Below, piece by piece: positions 10,912 to 22,790 of a DNA stretch of 64,000 nt. Made by a program: the position numbers and the translations under genes. The notes below the pieces were generated by a model that worked only from the letters and a program-made list of their open reading frames with translations, had not been told where the DNA came from and ran no database searches. The DNA comes from Topomyia yanbarensis (Eukaryota; Arthropoda; Insecta; Diptera; Culicidae): contig NC_080671.1 in NCBI RefSeq assembly GCF_030247195.1, positions 87,852,370-87,916,369 on the forward strand, written 5' to 3'. How positions within the stretch are numbered: position 1 is the first letter of the stretch; the number at the start of each line of letters is the position of its first letter.

Positions 10912-13162
10912 TATACAACCGGGACCCGCTCGAAAACAGAAAAATAACATGAAAGCAAAATTGGAAGAAAAAACAGCTATCCGCGTGGGCCGTCCAGGAG
11001 ATTGGCAAACCAATCTGTTCGCTTTGATTCTCTCAGACGCGCCTCTGTTCAAGCCGTTCAAGCATGGGTAGAAGCAAAAGTGATTGACGAAATATTTTTC
11101 CCTTCTGGGTGGACGACATGCAGTCCCACACCAGCAGAGGAATCATTTTACCTGCTTTGGTTCCCTCGCGCGTTCTCTCTCTCTCTCTCTGTGTTCGAGT
11201 CGGTGGAGAAGCAGAAAAAAGTCGGAGAGTCTTTTCAAGGAATATCGTTGGCAACGATTCTTTTTTGCGTCGGATGCCCGACATCCTACCAACACTATCA
11301 CATCAACAAACCGAGCGAATCCGAAGATGAAAAAGTCGGGTCGGATCGGATCGGATCGGTCTAGTGCGGATAGACCTTTAAGGTCGTATGGGTGTTGATG
11401 CACAAAATTTATCTTGGAAACCAGATTGATCCGGCTCGTTATTGGTCTCTAGTTAGTAAAGGTCAGTGAAGTGATTGCATTTAAGAATCGAGCGTTTCTG
11501 GTTTAAGGATTCAATTCGGCGTTTGTACCGTGGTTTGTTTCATTTGTTCCATTGTAAATATAAACCGTTTACCAACAACAGCCCATGAGCCGAGAAAGCG
11601 GTTTTATTTGCTTGAATAGCAAGTGACCACCACATTCAGTTGAAACTCCCTGTTCGGCTTTGTTTTAAAAACATGTGATCATGGATCGATATGAATTTAG
11701 GAATTACTTGAATGGCAATATGTACTTAAATAGATAATTAAAAATTATTAAAACAAAGCTTCCCTTAATCCGTTTCCATCCCTTTCACCGGGGACAACGA
11801 TCAGCGCATTGTGTCCAATCGACGACGATGACGCACGACGAGTGGCGGCGCCGACACTGCCGGCGCAGAGCTCCAACCAACCGTCCCTGAATATGGGTCT
11901 AGGTCGGCCAAAGTCAGTATAGCGAACGAGAGTTGTTTAGAGAATCATTTTTACCATGACCGTTGAAGGGCTTTCTGGGAGTAGGCAGCTACGTTGCGTT
12001 GGACGAAGTAGCAGTTCAAAGCAGAACAAACAAAACCACTTCGAGCGTACACCCCATATTTTTGCTTCTACGTCCGCCCGAGTGCTTGTATATTAGTTTA
12101 TCATCCAATAAATTAGCATAGGTGATATGTGATGGACAGTATTTTTTGGTGCTACCTTGGGCGACCTTCCGCTCGGTTGGGGTCGTTCAAGAGTATCGAG
12201 ATGATCGATAAGATAGATAGTACAGCTGTTAGCATAGCTAACGGATGGACTTTGTTATGCAAACGACGTGATTTGTTGGGTTCTTGGTTCTTTATATACA
12301 AATTAGATTGACCTTTTGATCCGGTGGATCTTGAGCGGGTGTTCAACGCAATAGTTTCCGCTGCTTTTAACGGTACTAAAACAGCGGGAAATATTGGAAT
12401 AGATCGCGTGCCTCGAGCCGATCGAAGAATGTTTCTTATTCGATGGATTGTATAGGTTATACCAGTCTAGTCTTGGTTTAACATTGCGTTGCGGAACTTG
12501 ACCTTCTGTTTCGACAAACTACGCAGCTAATTTTCAACTGCTAGTACAATGTTTAGTTACTAGCAGTCAAGGAAATCGGCCGGTATTTCGTCAACCGTCT
12601 ACAGAAAATCGCTCTATATCCGACAAATGTTCATAAAAACATAGTGTACTACCGGTTTTCGTACATAATTACAGTGCATCTTACTGACGGAGTGTTTGAT
12701 TGCATATTGTTACGAAATGGGTTTAGCTTCCAACTAACAACCAGCCTGAACATGTTCGATCTGGAATTTTTTGTTAGAACACACCAATGATAATTGATCC
12801 TACCGCGGCGCGTGGTATTTTATGAATCACATTCTCGCCTAGGTGTCGAAATATGGCTAAATCACACCGCATGGGCGTGGTACCGAACAGCCAAATGTGG
12901 TAATTCAGATGCGGTGCTATTCTAAATCGACAGTTCGCATTGCTTCACCGTTTACTGTTTACATTAGCTTGTTTACCATTCAGCGTCACAACAATCATCA
13001 AACATTAGTGCAACCAGAAGAGGTATGCCGTACGATTTTAGCAGTTTGTAAAACCAGCTTCTGTCTGAGATTGTAGGTTGGCCGGGGTGAGTGTCTGCTG
13101 GATTGAGAGAATGTGGTGTAACTCACGCGTGCTGGCATGGAATGAACTGGAGGTTCATATTT
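10912..13162. other. Intergenic with two CpG-richer patches; no gene called
   Basis: 11000-11400 and 11820-12110 are clearly less AT-rich than the surroundings. Near 11180 there is a CT dinucleotide run, near 11340 a CGGAT pentamer run, and at about 11920 a TCAGT initiator-like word followed by GAACGAGAG. These look like 5' UTR or promoter DNA, but no conserved coding frame or splice chain can be tied to them. 12130-13160 shows nothing recognisable. Confidence 0.35.
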
Positions 13163-13670
13163 CTTGAGCGTTTTTTCAAAACGTCATATCTGCAATGAGT
13201 TATTCTCTTTGTTTACTTTCTCTTTCGATTTTTACGGCGTCACTATAACACTCTTCACTTATTTTACAGTACAGATCGAAAGACGGTGGTTTTAACTAGC
13301 ATATTATGCAAAGAGTTGAGGGATAAATGCTAAAGTGACCGAATTCTTGAGCGTTTTTTCAAAACGTCATATCTGCAATGAGTTACTCTCTTTGTTTACT
13401 TTCTCTTTCGATTTTTACGGCGTCACTATAACACTTTTCACTTATTTTACAGTACAGATCTAAGAACGGTGGTTTTAACTAGCATATTATGCAAAGAGTT
13501 GAGGGATAAATGTTAAAATGACCGAATTATTAACAGAAGAGAAAGTAAATAAAGAGAGTAACTCATTGCAGATATGACGTTTTGAAAAAACGCTCAAGAA
13601 TTATTAACAGAAGAGAAAGTAAACAGAGAGTAACTCATTGCAGATATGACGTTTTGAAAAAACGCTCAAG
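13163..13670. mobile_element. MITE copy A (~251 bp), split by copy B
   Basis: The left part is 13163-13345 and the right part 13599-13670. Together they equal one element with ~60-bp inverted ends CTTGAGCGTTTTTTCAAAAC... The interruption is exactly where the uninterrupted copy C reads GACCGAATTATTAACAG in reverse. Confidence 0.8.
13346..13598. mobile_element. MITE copy B, 253 bp, nested in copy A
   Basis: A complete element CTTGAGCG...CGCTCAAG. AATT is present on both sides (13342-13345 and 13599-13602) and only once in uninterrupted copies, so AATT is the likely 4-bp target duplication. The ~60-bp inverted ends are nearly identical to those of A and C, so the insertion is recent. Confidence 0.82.
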
Positions 13671-13674
13671 AAAT

Positions 13675-13928
13675 CTTGAGCGTTTTTTTCAAAACGTTAT
13701 ATCTGCAATGAGTTACTCTCTTTGTTTACTTTCTCTTCTGTTAATAATTCGGTCACTTTAGCATTTATCCCTCAACTCTTTGCATAATATGCTAGTTAAA
13801 ACCACCGTCTTTCGATCTGTACTGTAAAATAAGTGAAAAGTGTTATAGTGACGCCGTAAAAATCGAAAGAGAAAGTAAACAAAGAGAGTAACTCATTGCA
13901 GATATGACGTTTTGAAAAAACTCTCAAG
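13675..13928. mobile_element. MITE copy C, 254 bp, opposite orientation to A and B
   Basis: A complete element four bases downstream of copy A. Its inner half reads as the reverse complement of A/B (TTCGGTCACTTTAGCATTTA...). One mismatch in the right end (ACTCTCAAG for ACGCTCAAG). The flanking AAAT/ATTT does not give a clear target duplication. Confidence 0.8.
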
Positions 13929-14569
13929 ATTTTTTCTGTAGCTGAGTTTGCCGCCGTGGCCTACTGTGGTTTGTGATGAATAATTTGACGCGCAATATTG
14001 TTGGTTCTAAATGACCTAAATGAGAGAAGACTGTTTTGGACTGCTCTCTGGTCGCATTGCACGATGGTAACGGAAAAATATTGGTTGAGTCATATCACAC
14101 CTATCGTTCTATTTATAATAGTGCCAATGATCCTAATCGAGATATCAAACTTATTCGTTATTCGATACTTTGCAATTAGTATACATTAGTCATGCGGCGT
14201 GTTCCATATTTATCTTCACGAAAAATTTATCAAAGTCCTTGAGTTTTTCGGGTTCAAATCCGGCCAAACCGCTTTCATCAATAGAGGAATTATGGTTAAA
14301 ACCGATAGCGCCAACTCGAACAAATGTTGGCAGCACACTTTTAGATTTTAATGAAACTTTTTGTACATGACAACTTTGTCACAAAATCCACTTTGCATAC
14401 TTTGTTTTTCCAAAAATGATCTAGACTGTCTTTTGAAAAGAGCCGAACTTTTTTTGAACTTTTTTTTCAAATGGCTATAGTCTAAAAATGGCAAATCTTA
14501 CAAAAAAAATGTTGTAGGAGTGATTTTTACAAAATTTTGTCAAATTTTTGAATAAAAATATTGAAAAAA
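13929..14569. other. No gene; short dispersed-repeat similarity only
   Basis: 14330-14370 (AGATTTTAATGAAACTT) resembles stretches near 3080 and 19700, so this is probably worn repeat DNA. Nothing else is recognised. Confidence 0.4.
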
Positions 14570-15650
14570 TTCTTCATTGACTCCAACACTCCAAGAAAGT
14601 TGCAGGAAAGTTTACGGGCCTTTTGAAAAACCTATTATTGTTGATGGAGAAATGCGAATAACTTATGAAAAGGTTGTAATAAAACAAAATAATTGTGTTG
14701 TTAAAACAAAAGTTAAAATATCTCGAGAACTGCTACATTTAAAAAAAAAATTGTTAAGAGCATTTCGATTTAGAATGGCGTTTAAAATCATATTCAAAAA
14801 GAAAATTGTATTTTTGACTGCAAATAGTAATAATTATAAAAATATGTCAAAAGTTGTTGTTAGGAAATTTTTTTATTGAAAGCTTCTCCATGATCCAAAT
14901 ACACTAAAAAGTTGCTTTTACGTCTTTAAAACATTAAATTAACATTAAATTTTTCACATTTTATGATGGGGTAACGCGAATAACTTTTAAAAAGAGCATA
15001 ATTACACGAATTAATTGTTTTTGAAGGAGCGAAATTTCAAATATCTCGAAATCTATCGCATTTTGGAAGATTTTTGTTAAATGCATTTTGATTTTAAATG
15101 GTGCTTAGAATTATATTCTGTAATAAAATTACAATTTTGTATGTCAATTAGTATGAAATTTAAAAACATGTACGAAGTTATTGTTAGAAAAACTTTTTTA
15201 CCGATTTTTTTCTCCATCATGCAATCACATTCAAAATGTTTCTTTTCTCTTTAGGTTTTTGGTAACAAAATATAAAAGATTTAAAAATATGGGTTTTTTC
15301 GCCATTTAAATTTTTATCATAAATTTTTGTTTTTTTTTGAAAAATAACACAAAATTTTTTTCAGTGTATATTTTTGACAGACAGAAGTATTCATTCCCTG
15401 TAACTTGTTCTCAGAGAGTTTTGCTGTATAAAATACAGTAATCGAACAAAAAAAAATTGAAATTCATGCACGTAGAAACGTTTACGCCCTTTTGAAAAAT
15501 TTCTCTTGTATCAAAATATTCCAATTGCCAGAGAATATCATGGAGATTCATACAGTGAACACACTTGCAAAGTTTCGTTCGAATCGACGATGGTCATATT
15601 TTGCGGTCGGCCGGTTTCTCATGGAATCCCTCTTGTTGAAAAAAAAACCA
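14570..15650 (-). repeat. 1.07-kb dispersed repeat, copy 2
   Basis: Reverse-complement counterpart of 2990-4060. Landmarks on the plus strand are TTGCAGGAAAGTTTACGGGC at about 14600, CTCCATCATGCAATCACATT at about 15210, and TTTACGCCCTTTTGAAAA at about 15480. The open frame 14577-14879 falls inside this repeat and is not considered a gene. Confidence 0.7.
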
Positions 15651-16627
15651 CTGCAAGCAAATTTCTCCCCTCTGATTTAACCAACGATACGATTTTTGCA
15701 CCGATGTACAAACAACAGGTGTAAAAAATCTCAAGTGACAGAAAGTAAACAAACCTTTCTCGGGGTTTGAAATCGATTTCGATTCGCAATGATTACACGA
15801 ACATCATTTTTGCATTTATAGAGAAAACGGCTTATTGTTATTCTGATGTTCTGTGTCAAAAATTCAAAATGATAGAATTAGGGTAACCAGCCAAGTTTGA
15901 GGTAGTGACTTTTCGTTTACGTTGAAAAAGATGTATTACTCCGGTTAGACAGAAACTGTCAATGGATGTTTCACTAATTAACTTGAAAATGACATTTTTT
16001 AACAACATGAAATTCCTCACTACAAAACTAAGGGGAAACTAGAGCACCTATTGACTGCTTGGGGACACTCCGTGTAAACTACGTTTATGGTTAGCGAATG
16101 TTTAGCAACAGCATTGTTAGGAAAATTCCTCTGTCAGAACGATAGCGTTTTACTTTTTACCCCACAATAGAGAAACATAATCAAACATTTAATTGTCATA
16201 ATTTCCATTGACTTGCTAATCATTTGAGAAGAAATCCGAATATAATCCGCATTCGTCCCACCGTTACTTGATTTTTTTACATATTGGTTATTCTAAATTG
16301 ATAAAACACTACTATTAAGAAAAAATAGATGTGTCCGAATAATTTGGTACCAATTTTTGCTCGACATATTTTGGACACTATTTATTTTATACTTCAAACT
16401 AAAACTACAAAAGAACCTTTTCAAATACGTAAAATGCATAATCCAAACACAGATAAAATTATTAGACCATTGGAACACTATAAAATTGTACTCTTCAATC
16501 TCATTTGAAAAAACATCGCTACTACCGACTCTTCTTGGCAACTGTGGAGTTATGAATTGTTTTCGACAACTGTGAGTTTTTGTTGATTAGCAATTAAAGA
16601 TAAACTAACGATGCTGTGACTTAAACA
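15651..16627. other. No gene or recognised repeat
   Basis: AT-rich DNA with only short, unremarkable open frames. GGGGAAACTAGAGCACC near 16030 and the rest of the stretch match nothing I know. Confidence 0.4.
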
Positions 16628-16641
16628 ACAATCCAAAGAGT

Positions 16642-16814
16642 GGGGACAGGCATAGCATAGTTGGTAAATCTATTGTCTTGTACGCAGCTCACCTGGGTTC
16701 GTTTCCCAACCACGCACATAGGGTTGGAGATTTTCCCAAAAGAAATTTCCATAACCCGAAAAGAGGCGAATGACCTCAAGGTTAAAACCTCTATTAGCGA
16801 AATAAGAAAAAAAA
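16642..16814 (+). mobile_element. tRNA-derived SINE, Feilai-like, with 14-bp target duplication
   Basis: Pol III-type boxes are visible: A box around TAGCATAGTTGG and B box GGTTCGTTTCC (consensus GGTTCGANTCC). The body AAGAGGCGAATGACCTCAAG and AACCTCTATTAGCGAAATAA leads into an A-run. It is flanked by near-identical 14-mers ACAATCCAAAGAGT (16628) and ACAATCTAAAGAAT (16815). The family assignment is from memory of mosquito Feilai elements. Confidence 0.85.
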
Positions 16815-16828
16815 ACAATCTAAAGAAT

Positions 16829-18518
16829 GTAGTTTCATAGGGGTCCAAATTAGGTTGGATTCCCAGCATGGCTTTGCGGCAAACATTTTCAGTCTGTAGA
16901 GCTATGTGCTACCGAAAATGCAACAAAATGCAAGCATGGAAGGTCTGTTGCCGAAATTTTATCTAAGGAAATTGTTCCGTCCGTATCATCATTCATCATC
17001 ACGACCAGCATGAGATTCTACAACAGCACAATCTTACAATGAAATATAAAATGGATTACGATTACAAATTGTTAAATGACATGTAAAATTTAACTCACTA
17101 CACAACCCCATTACACAAAATGCATTAAGAACCCCAATTAAACCTCTACACTATACTACACTACACTGATAAGTCTGAATTATCAGCACACCTCACACAC
17201 AAAACCAAAACAAAAAGCAAAGAAAAGAAGCAAGTTTTTTTCACTAGCCTTCTGCTAGTTTTTCCTGCCAATAAATTCAGTTTAATTTCGACTATCAAGC
17301 AGTGCGTTTGTCTTTCGTGATACTTGCCATATCCAACAGTGAACGCCAGCTCTGCTCGTGTGATTATTCGCTGTTACATCACATCTACTGATACTGTCGT
17401 CGCTGACCTTAATTGTCAGCTAATACCTCCATCTGGGACCCAACTGGGACACGGACAGCGCAGATCCGTGCGTACAGAAATGATTTCCCAATTACCTACT
17501 GAGCATTTTAATGTAGTAAGTATATATCCGTGATCTCTATTAAGTTTATAATTTAAATAATACTTTCGTATAAATTGACCGACTTTTCAGCAAACATCCG
17601 CAATTTCATTATAATAGTGGACTACTGTTGTAACTTCTGTGAAATGTCACTATTGGCATAAGCTTACTTTTTCATTAGATCGTTTTCTATAGACAGCTTT
17701 CTAAGTATTTTTGTAATTGGCGCACAGTGGCACGACGAGTGACAAAACCCCAAAAATCAATGTCTTGTAATTCTTTTGTAAATATTTATTTTATTTTTCT
17801 TTCAGTTTCAATAAAGGTATCTCAAAATTTAACTATAATCCAATGAAAAATGAATTTTTAACATGTCGTCGAAGCAAGTGATGTCGAAGATTTCTGTTCA
17901 ATTCAATTCATTAGAATTTTTAGTAGCTTAGAGTTTCAAATGGCGATATCTCAAGAACTACACAGCCGATTGGAGCAATTTTAAGTTCATTGAAAAGAAT
18001 AATGAATATGCTAAGCTGTAGATGGGAGATTTTTGTGCAAAACTGATTTATGTTTGTTCTGCATCGAAAAAATCGAAAAATCTGTGCCCCTGTAAAACTA
18101 AAGCCGGAGACATAAAATACTCCTTCATGTTCAATTACAAACATAATTCAGCTGATTAAGGTCAACTATTTTCCTCAACCTATCAGAAAATTATAGTAGG
18201 TGGATCAAAACAAATCTTTAATCACACTAATACAGCTACAGATTGGAAAATACTCTATACCCCTGAAGATTCCTATCACACCGCAACGTTGGGGTAGGCT
18301 TATCGCATACTACTTCTTCAATCGATATTTCAACTCGTTTCTTATTTCACCTAAATTTTTAGCTCAGTCTTTGTGTCGAAACAAATGCAATTTATTCAAA
18401 TAACATTGAAAACCTTTTAATAGATTTTCATATCTCTGTATGCATGTGCGCCATACGTAGGAACTGTATGAATGTAGCTTAATAATGTGTTGACAACAAC
18501 GCCACCACAACAAAAACG
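16829..18518. other. No gene called; one possible 5' exon near 17.3-17.5 kb
   Basis: At about 17280 an initiator-like TCAGTTT is followed by 230 bp of less AT-rich DNA ending in ATGTA|GTAAGTAT, a good donor at 17515. This could be a non-coding first exon on the plus strand; no matching acceptor or coding exon is identifiable. The rest, including 17940-18420, is unrecognised. Confidence 0.25.
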
Positions 18519-18556
18519 ACAAAGAAAAGTTTTTTTTAAAAAAAACTTTTCTTTGT
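18519..18556. repeat. Perfect 38-bp palindrome without loop
   Basis: ACAAAGAAAAG followed by eight T and eight A, then the complement CTTTTCTTTGT: 19-bp arms with no spacer. Confidence 0.8.
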
Positions 18557-18750
18557 CCAAATTTTTTTTCAGTGTATTTTTATCGAAAACTTAACCAATG
18601 AAAGTCATAATCATCTCAGAATCCATTTTCCCAGCTCCTAGTTGCCTGATACATGCATAAAGTATCAGTAACGAATTTGGTATATATTCATAACAAACTT
18701 GAATGAAGACTGGAAGACTGTAAGACTGGAAGACAAGAAAACTGGAAGAC

Positions 18751-19140
18751 TTGAAGACTGCAGTTCATTTGTTCCTCTCAAAACTGATAAGTATTATGAA
18801 ACAATTGACAAACTTTTCTAAAATTTATTTAATGTCTGATGGAGCAGCAGCACAATTCAAAAATAAGAAAAACTTTGCAAACTTGTGTAGATTCCAGCCA
18901 AAGTATGAGTTAAGCGCAAAATGGTATTTTGTTGCAGCATCCCATGGAAAAGGACCCTGTGATGCTATTGGTGGCACTCTCCAGCGAATGGCAAAAAGAG
19001 CCAGTCTTGCTCGGGACTATGGAAATACCATAACAACTCCCCGAGAGTTATATAACTGGGCAGTTGAACAAACTGATAAAAATATCACAAAATTAATTTT
19101 CTGCTACATATTCACATTTAACATATTAAAATTCTTCTAA
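18751..19140 (+). pseudogene. Transposon-like protein fragment, family not certain
   Basis: A 129-codon open frame whose central ~85 residues look like real protein: LMSDGAAAQFKNKKNFANLC, then KWYFVAASHGKGPCDAIGG and a basic helix TLQRMAKRASL. I recall this SDGAA.Q.KN...ATSHGKGPCD..GGT pattern in many unnamed arthropod proteins that occur in high copy, so it is probably part of a mobile element; the Asp in SDG could be catalytic, which is only inference. The first ~25 and last ~20 residues look like read-through of AT-rich DNA. It is truncated at both ends and has no introns or partner gene nearby. Confidence 0.45.
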
Positions 19141-19757
19141 GAAACAATGATAGCAAATTGAGATCAAAATTTGATGTTATATTCAAAAAATCAAAAACTG
19201 ATAGCATAATAAGGTTTCAATTTGATGCTATTATCAAAATATGAATTCTACTTGTTGTAATTTTGATGTTCGACTTTGCTCGGGTAGCAGTGCATGCTTG
19301 TGTTTCAGTACTCGTAAATAATTTTAATTTGTTATTTTGCGTCCAAAAAAGCAAAAAAAGTTCAATTACGTATCTTTAACGTCAGCTGAGTCGGAAAAAC
19401 TCAAAAACAACATATGGCTTAATGACCTAATTGAGGCAAAGCGGACATGATAGCGTACCGTGCGGTCTTTATAAATATCAGCAATCAATTTTTTAGACCT
19501 TTTTAATTATAAACACCTTTCCTGGTAAACGTCATCCAGCCTTTAAAAAAAATCGCCTTTGGGTCCATTTTTCCCACTGTGCAGCGTGTTGGTTTTGCCC
19601 CAACGGCGAACATTTTTTCTAACAAAACAAATAATAATGAATGCATTTCCACCAAGATTCACAAAAAAAATCTCTGAAACCGTGACTGAACATTTTAGAT
19701 TCAGATGAAACTATAGACTTTTACCAGTATAGTAAACTCATTTTCCATAGGCTAGCG
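19141..19757. other. No gene; AT-rich quasi-repeat
   Basis: 19145-19260 repeats the words AAATTTGATG(C/T)TAT and ATCAAAA. GCTCGGGTAGCAG at about 19277 resembles the CCCGAGTAGCA terminal motif of the MITEs near 38-39.5 kb. The remainder is unrecognised. Confidence 0.35.
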
Positions 19758-20062
19758 CAGTGGTTTTCAACCGGGGGTTAATTCACCCCCAGGGTCGAAT
19801 TAGACTATTGTACGGGGGTGAATTATGCGAAGTAAGTTTTGACTTGTTATCCTAACATTCCTGTCGAATATTTACTTTTATATATTGGTTCAGTGCGTCA
19901 AGAATGATGATACTGGCTCAGAGTGTAACAGAGTTCAAACTGAAAAAGTAAATCATTTTTTTCTTTTCTGACAGAAAGGTAAGCAATTTTCAAAAAGGGT
20001 TACATGTTAAGGATCAATATGCGGAAAGGCGTACATGAAACGAAAAGGGTTGAAAACCACTT
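19758..20062. mobile_element. Possible hAT-type MITE, ~305 bp
   Basis: Left end CAGTGGTTTTCAACC matches right end GGTTGAAAACCACTT (reverse complement AAGTGGTTTTCAACC). CAGTGGTT..CAACC is a hAT-style terminus. No clear 8-bp duplication remains, so the call rests on the ends only. Confidence 0.45.
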
Positions 20063-21029
20063 CACTCATTTGAATATCAAAATGGACATGAAAGCATTTA
20101 GAGCGGGACGAAGCCGACGGAAAATAAATATAAATAAAACTATACTATATTCCTCCTATAAATGGTTTAACCCACATTTGCGGGCAAGGGCACAAACCTA
20201 CACACTTAATTTTTATCACTGGGTAGAGTATAATTTTGCTGGGGTTTTGAACAGCAAACCGTTCGGTAATCAATTCAGTAAAACAATTCCGATACCGAAT
20301 TCTCCGCAATTCGTTCTCTCCAAACGTCAAAAAATACTGGTCAGTCAGAAGATTCCCCTGAAAATGGCGACTTGACAGATGATTTGATATACCTGTTTTG
20401 TAAGTTTTTGACGAGGTTCGGTAATGTTGGTACATATTTACCGAACAATTAGTCAGTATTTCACTGGATAATGTTTATGTACCGAAAAAACAGAAGTGCT
20501 GACAAATTCAGCGAAAAATATTTCGGGTTTCAGCAAATTAATCGAAAAATTACTGAAAATCGCTAAAAAATGAATACTTTTCTGCATTTTTTTAAGCAAT
20601 TTGCTGACAGCTCCGTAAAAATATCACTTTACTGTTCAAGTCGTCAAAAGAAATTACTGAACAACTTTTGGCTGGCTTAGTGTGTATAACCAAATTAGAA
20701 ATGGAATTTGCGTTTCGACTTCGTCTCATCAGAATCCGACACTAACTTAGTGACAAGACTAATGAATGAAACTTCCTAGTGTCAAAAAGTAGACGGATAC
20801 AGAAATGAACATTTTCGCAACTTTTAATTTTATTCATATAAAAGTCCCTTTGTTGATGTCAGAAATTGTCAGGTCGCGAAAAAGTACTGATTATTCTGGG
20901 CAACGACCATCATTCGACTTTCGCACATTAAGAAAAGTAAACAATTCGTCGAAGGATGTCGCATTGGAATGTCAAACTTCTGAAATATTCTAGTCTACAT
21001 ACATGCAAATAAACCATGGGATATAACAC
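20063..21029. other. No gene; worn MITE-like DNA
   Basis: 20250-20660 is rich in TTACTGAA / TTCGGTAA / ATTCAG words in both orientations, the look of a decayed foldback element, but end points could not be fixed. 20660-21030 shows nothing. Confidence 0.35.
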
Positions 21030-21915
21030 ATTACAGCCAGCTATCAGGGGATCAGTTTTGTTGTGTAGTGTGTATTTTTCAAATTTTGATGCATACGCTA
21101 GTTCGCTTCTGTCGCTGCTTACCATTTTTCAAACAACTTCTAACCACGCATACAAACCAGCGCCTAACATTATAAATTTTATAGTTGCTATGCGAAACGC
21201 CGTAACGATATCGCGCCGGTTGTGGATTTACCCGCGCTGTGCGCCACTCAAATTCACGCGCATTTATTGTACATATATTTACCCACGGTGAGTTCCTACT
21301 CACCGACAAACGTCAGGCCCCTAACCGCGAGTGTGAAGAGGTAGAGGTAGGTACACAACAATGCAAACGGAGGCAAAACAGCCGTTCGTCGTGTATCGAT
21401 TCGAGTCGAAACCCTGATGCGAAACGCCGGTCGAAATCAGTTGATCGCAGAACGCGAACGTGTCGAGAAACGTTGTCGTCGCCGTCGTCGAGTCGGTGAT
21501 GGTGTTGGCGCAATACGCTAAAACCCGCCTTCGATATTTGTTTGTAATCACGCGTGTTCCGTTTTTTTTGTACGCCCTCGATGATTTCCTCTGGCTGCTA
21601 TCAAATTGCATTGCGAGTTGCAGTATGCTTCGGCTCGTAGCGAGTGCGTACATACCTGAAAGACGCAGGTGGCATTTTGTGTAGGTTAATTGATCTTGTG
21701 TGACGATCAGCAAACGGTGATTCTAATTTTACAACTGCCATTCAGAAGGAAAAAAAAGTGCACATCGGTCAAGGTTATAGTTGCAGTGTGCGAAATCAAA
21801 ACAGAGCCAAGTGAGAATAGGAAAAAAAGAAACAAGGAAGATCAAGTGCATATTTCGTAACGCAGTCTGTTGGGAATTAAAAATAGACGCAGAATACGGA
21901 GCGAGAGAAACAAAA
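21030..21915 (+). promoter_or_regulatory. Candidate promoter / non-coding first exon
   Basis: A CpG-rich island (strongest 21180-21520) in AT-rich surroundings, followed by purine-rich, ATG-poor DNA that ends AAACAAAA|GTGAGT, a fair splice donor at 21916. No coding frame is conserved-looking. The layout resembles a 5' UTR exon of a plus-strand gene with its coding exons beyond this window. TSS position and gene identity are unknown. Confidence 0.3.
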
Positions 21916-22790
21916 GTGAGTTTTGGAATGAAAGTAGAGCTATGAGTAGTTTTAGTCCGGAATGCTGTGTGCTTATGTTTTGGCTTTTTAATGAACAAGT
22001 GGTGTGTATTTTAATAACTAGCGAGTAACAAATTCACCCACGTTTATCGGTGGCATTGATGGTGGGGCCTTTCATGAATTACGGCACGGGTTTGGTGGGA
22101 GACAGGGTGTTCAAAATTGTGACATGTTTTCACTGAAGAAATTAATAAAAAAGTATTCTGCTTGCAACGAGAAATATATTTTTTTTCACAACTCGCATCA
22201 GGGGTTAAGTTTTGGCGTAAAATTGGTTATGTGTGATACCTATGATTAATTTCACCTTTCGCAGTGGTGCCGTTTTAGAATGTCACGTCTGGCGTTCCAT
22301 CCAATCAGAATGTTATGAAAAGTTGAATATTAACGATCTGGGCTTTAATTACCGAGACAGAAATGTGTCAAAGCTTTTTTGGAAGACGTGATTCTGGCTA
22401 GTAATGTTTCTGGTACAGAAGATCACTCCTTCAAAAATTTACACTGCTCGTCACACCCATGGGTCCTCTTAAAAACTGACATGATCTTGCTAAGTGAAAT
22501 TCTCGATAATATTTGTTTTCCTGTTACAATTTGGCTATCTATGATTTTTAAATGGTACGCTCTGTGCCTTCAGCGGAGAGGTGTCTGATGATTTTTTTTC
22601 CAATATCTTCTTAGGCACGAACAAATGTTTTAACATTCGAAACTATACAAAATAACGATGAATAATATAACACATATATAAGATTCACTTTTTATGCACT
22701 CAAACAGTTTTTAACTTTTAAAGGCACAAATTATTTTTTTTTAATTCTGTGAAAATTATCTCATAGCTTCAATACGTCACTGTGGTAATT
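21916..22790. other. No gene or recognised repeat
   Basis: AT-rich DNA with short open frames that look random. Confidence 0.4.

Noticed and set aside
11002..11403. Five overlapping 73-120-codon frames on both strands
   Set aside because: A CpG-richer, stop-poor patch opens all frames at once; none shows a domain or consistent start.
13163..13928. CRISPR-like array of repeats and spacers
   Set aside because: Repeats are the inverted ends of three MITE copies, in both orientations and with fixed inner sequence; the genome is animal.
21079..21713. Overlapping frames in the CpG-rich 21-kb patch
   Set aside because: Several frames are open together on both strands because of base composition; a non-coding first exon is the better reading.
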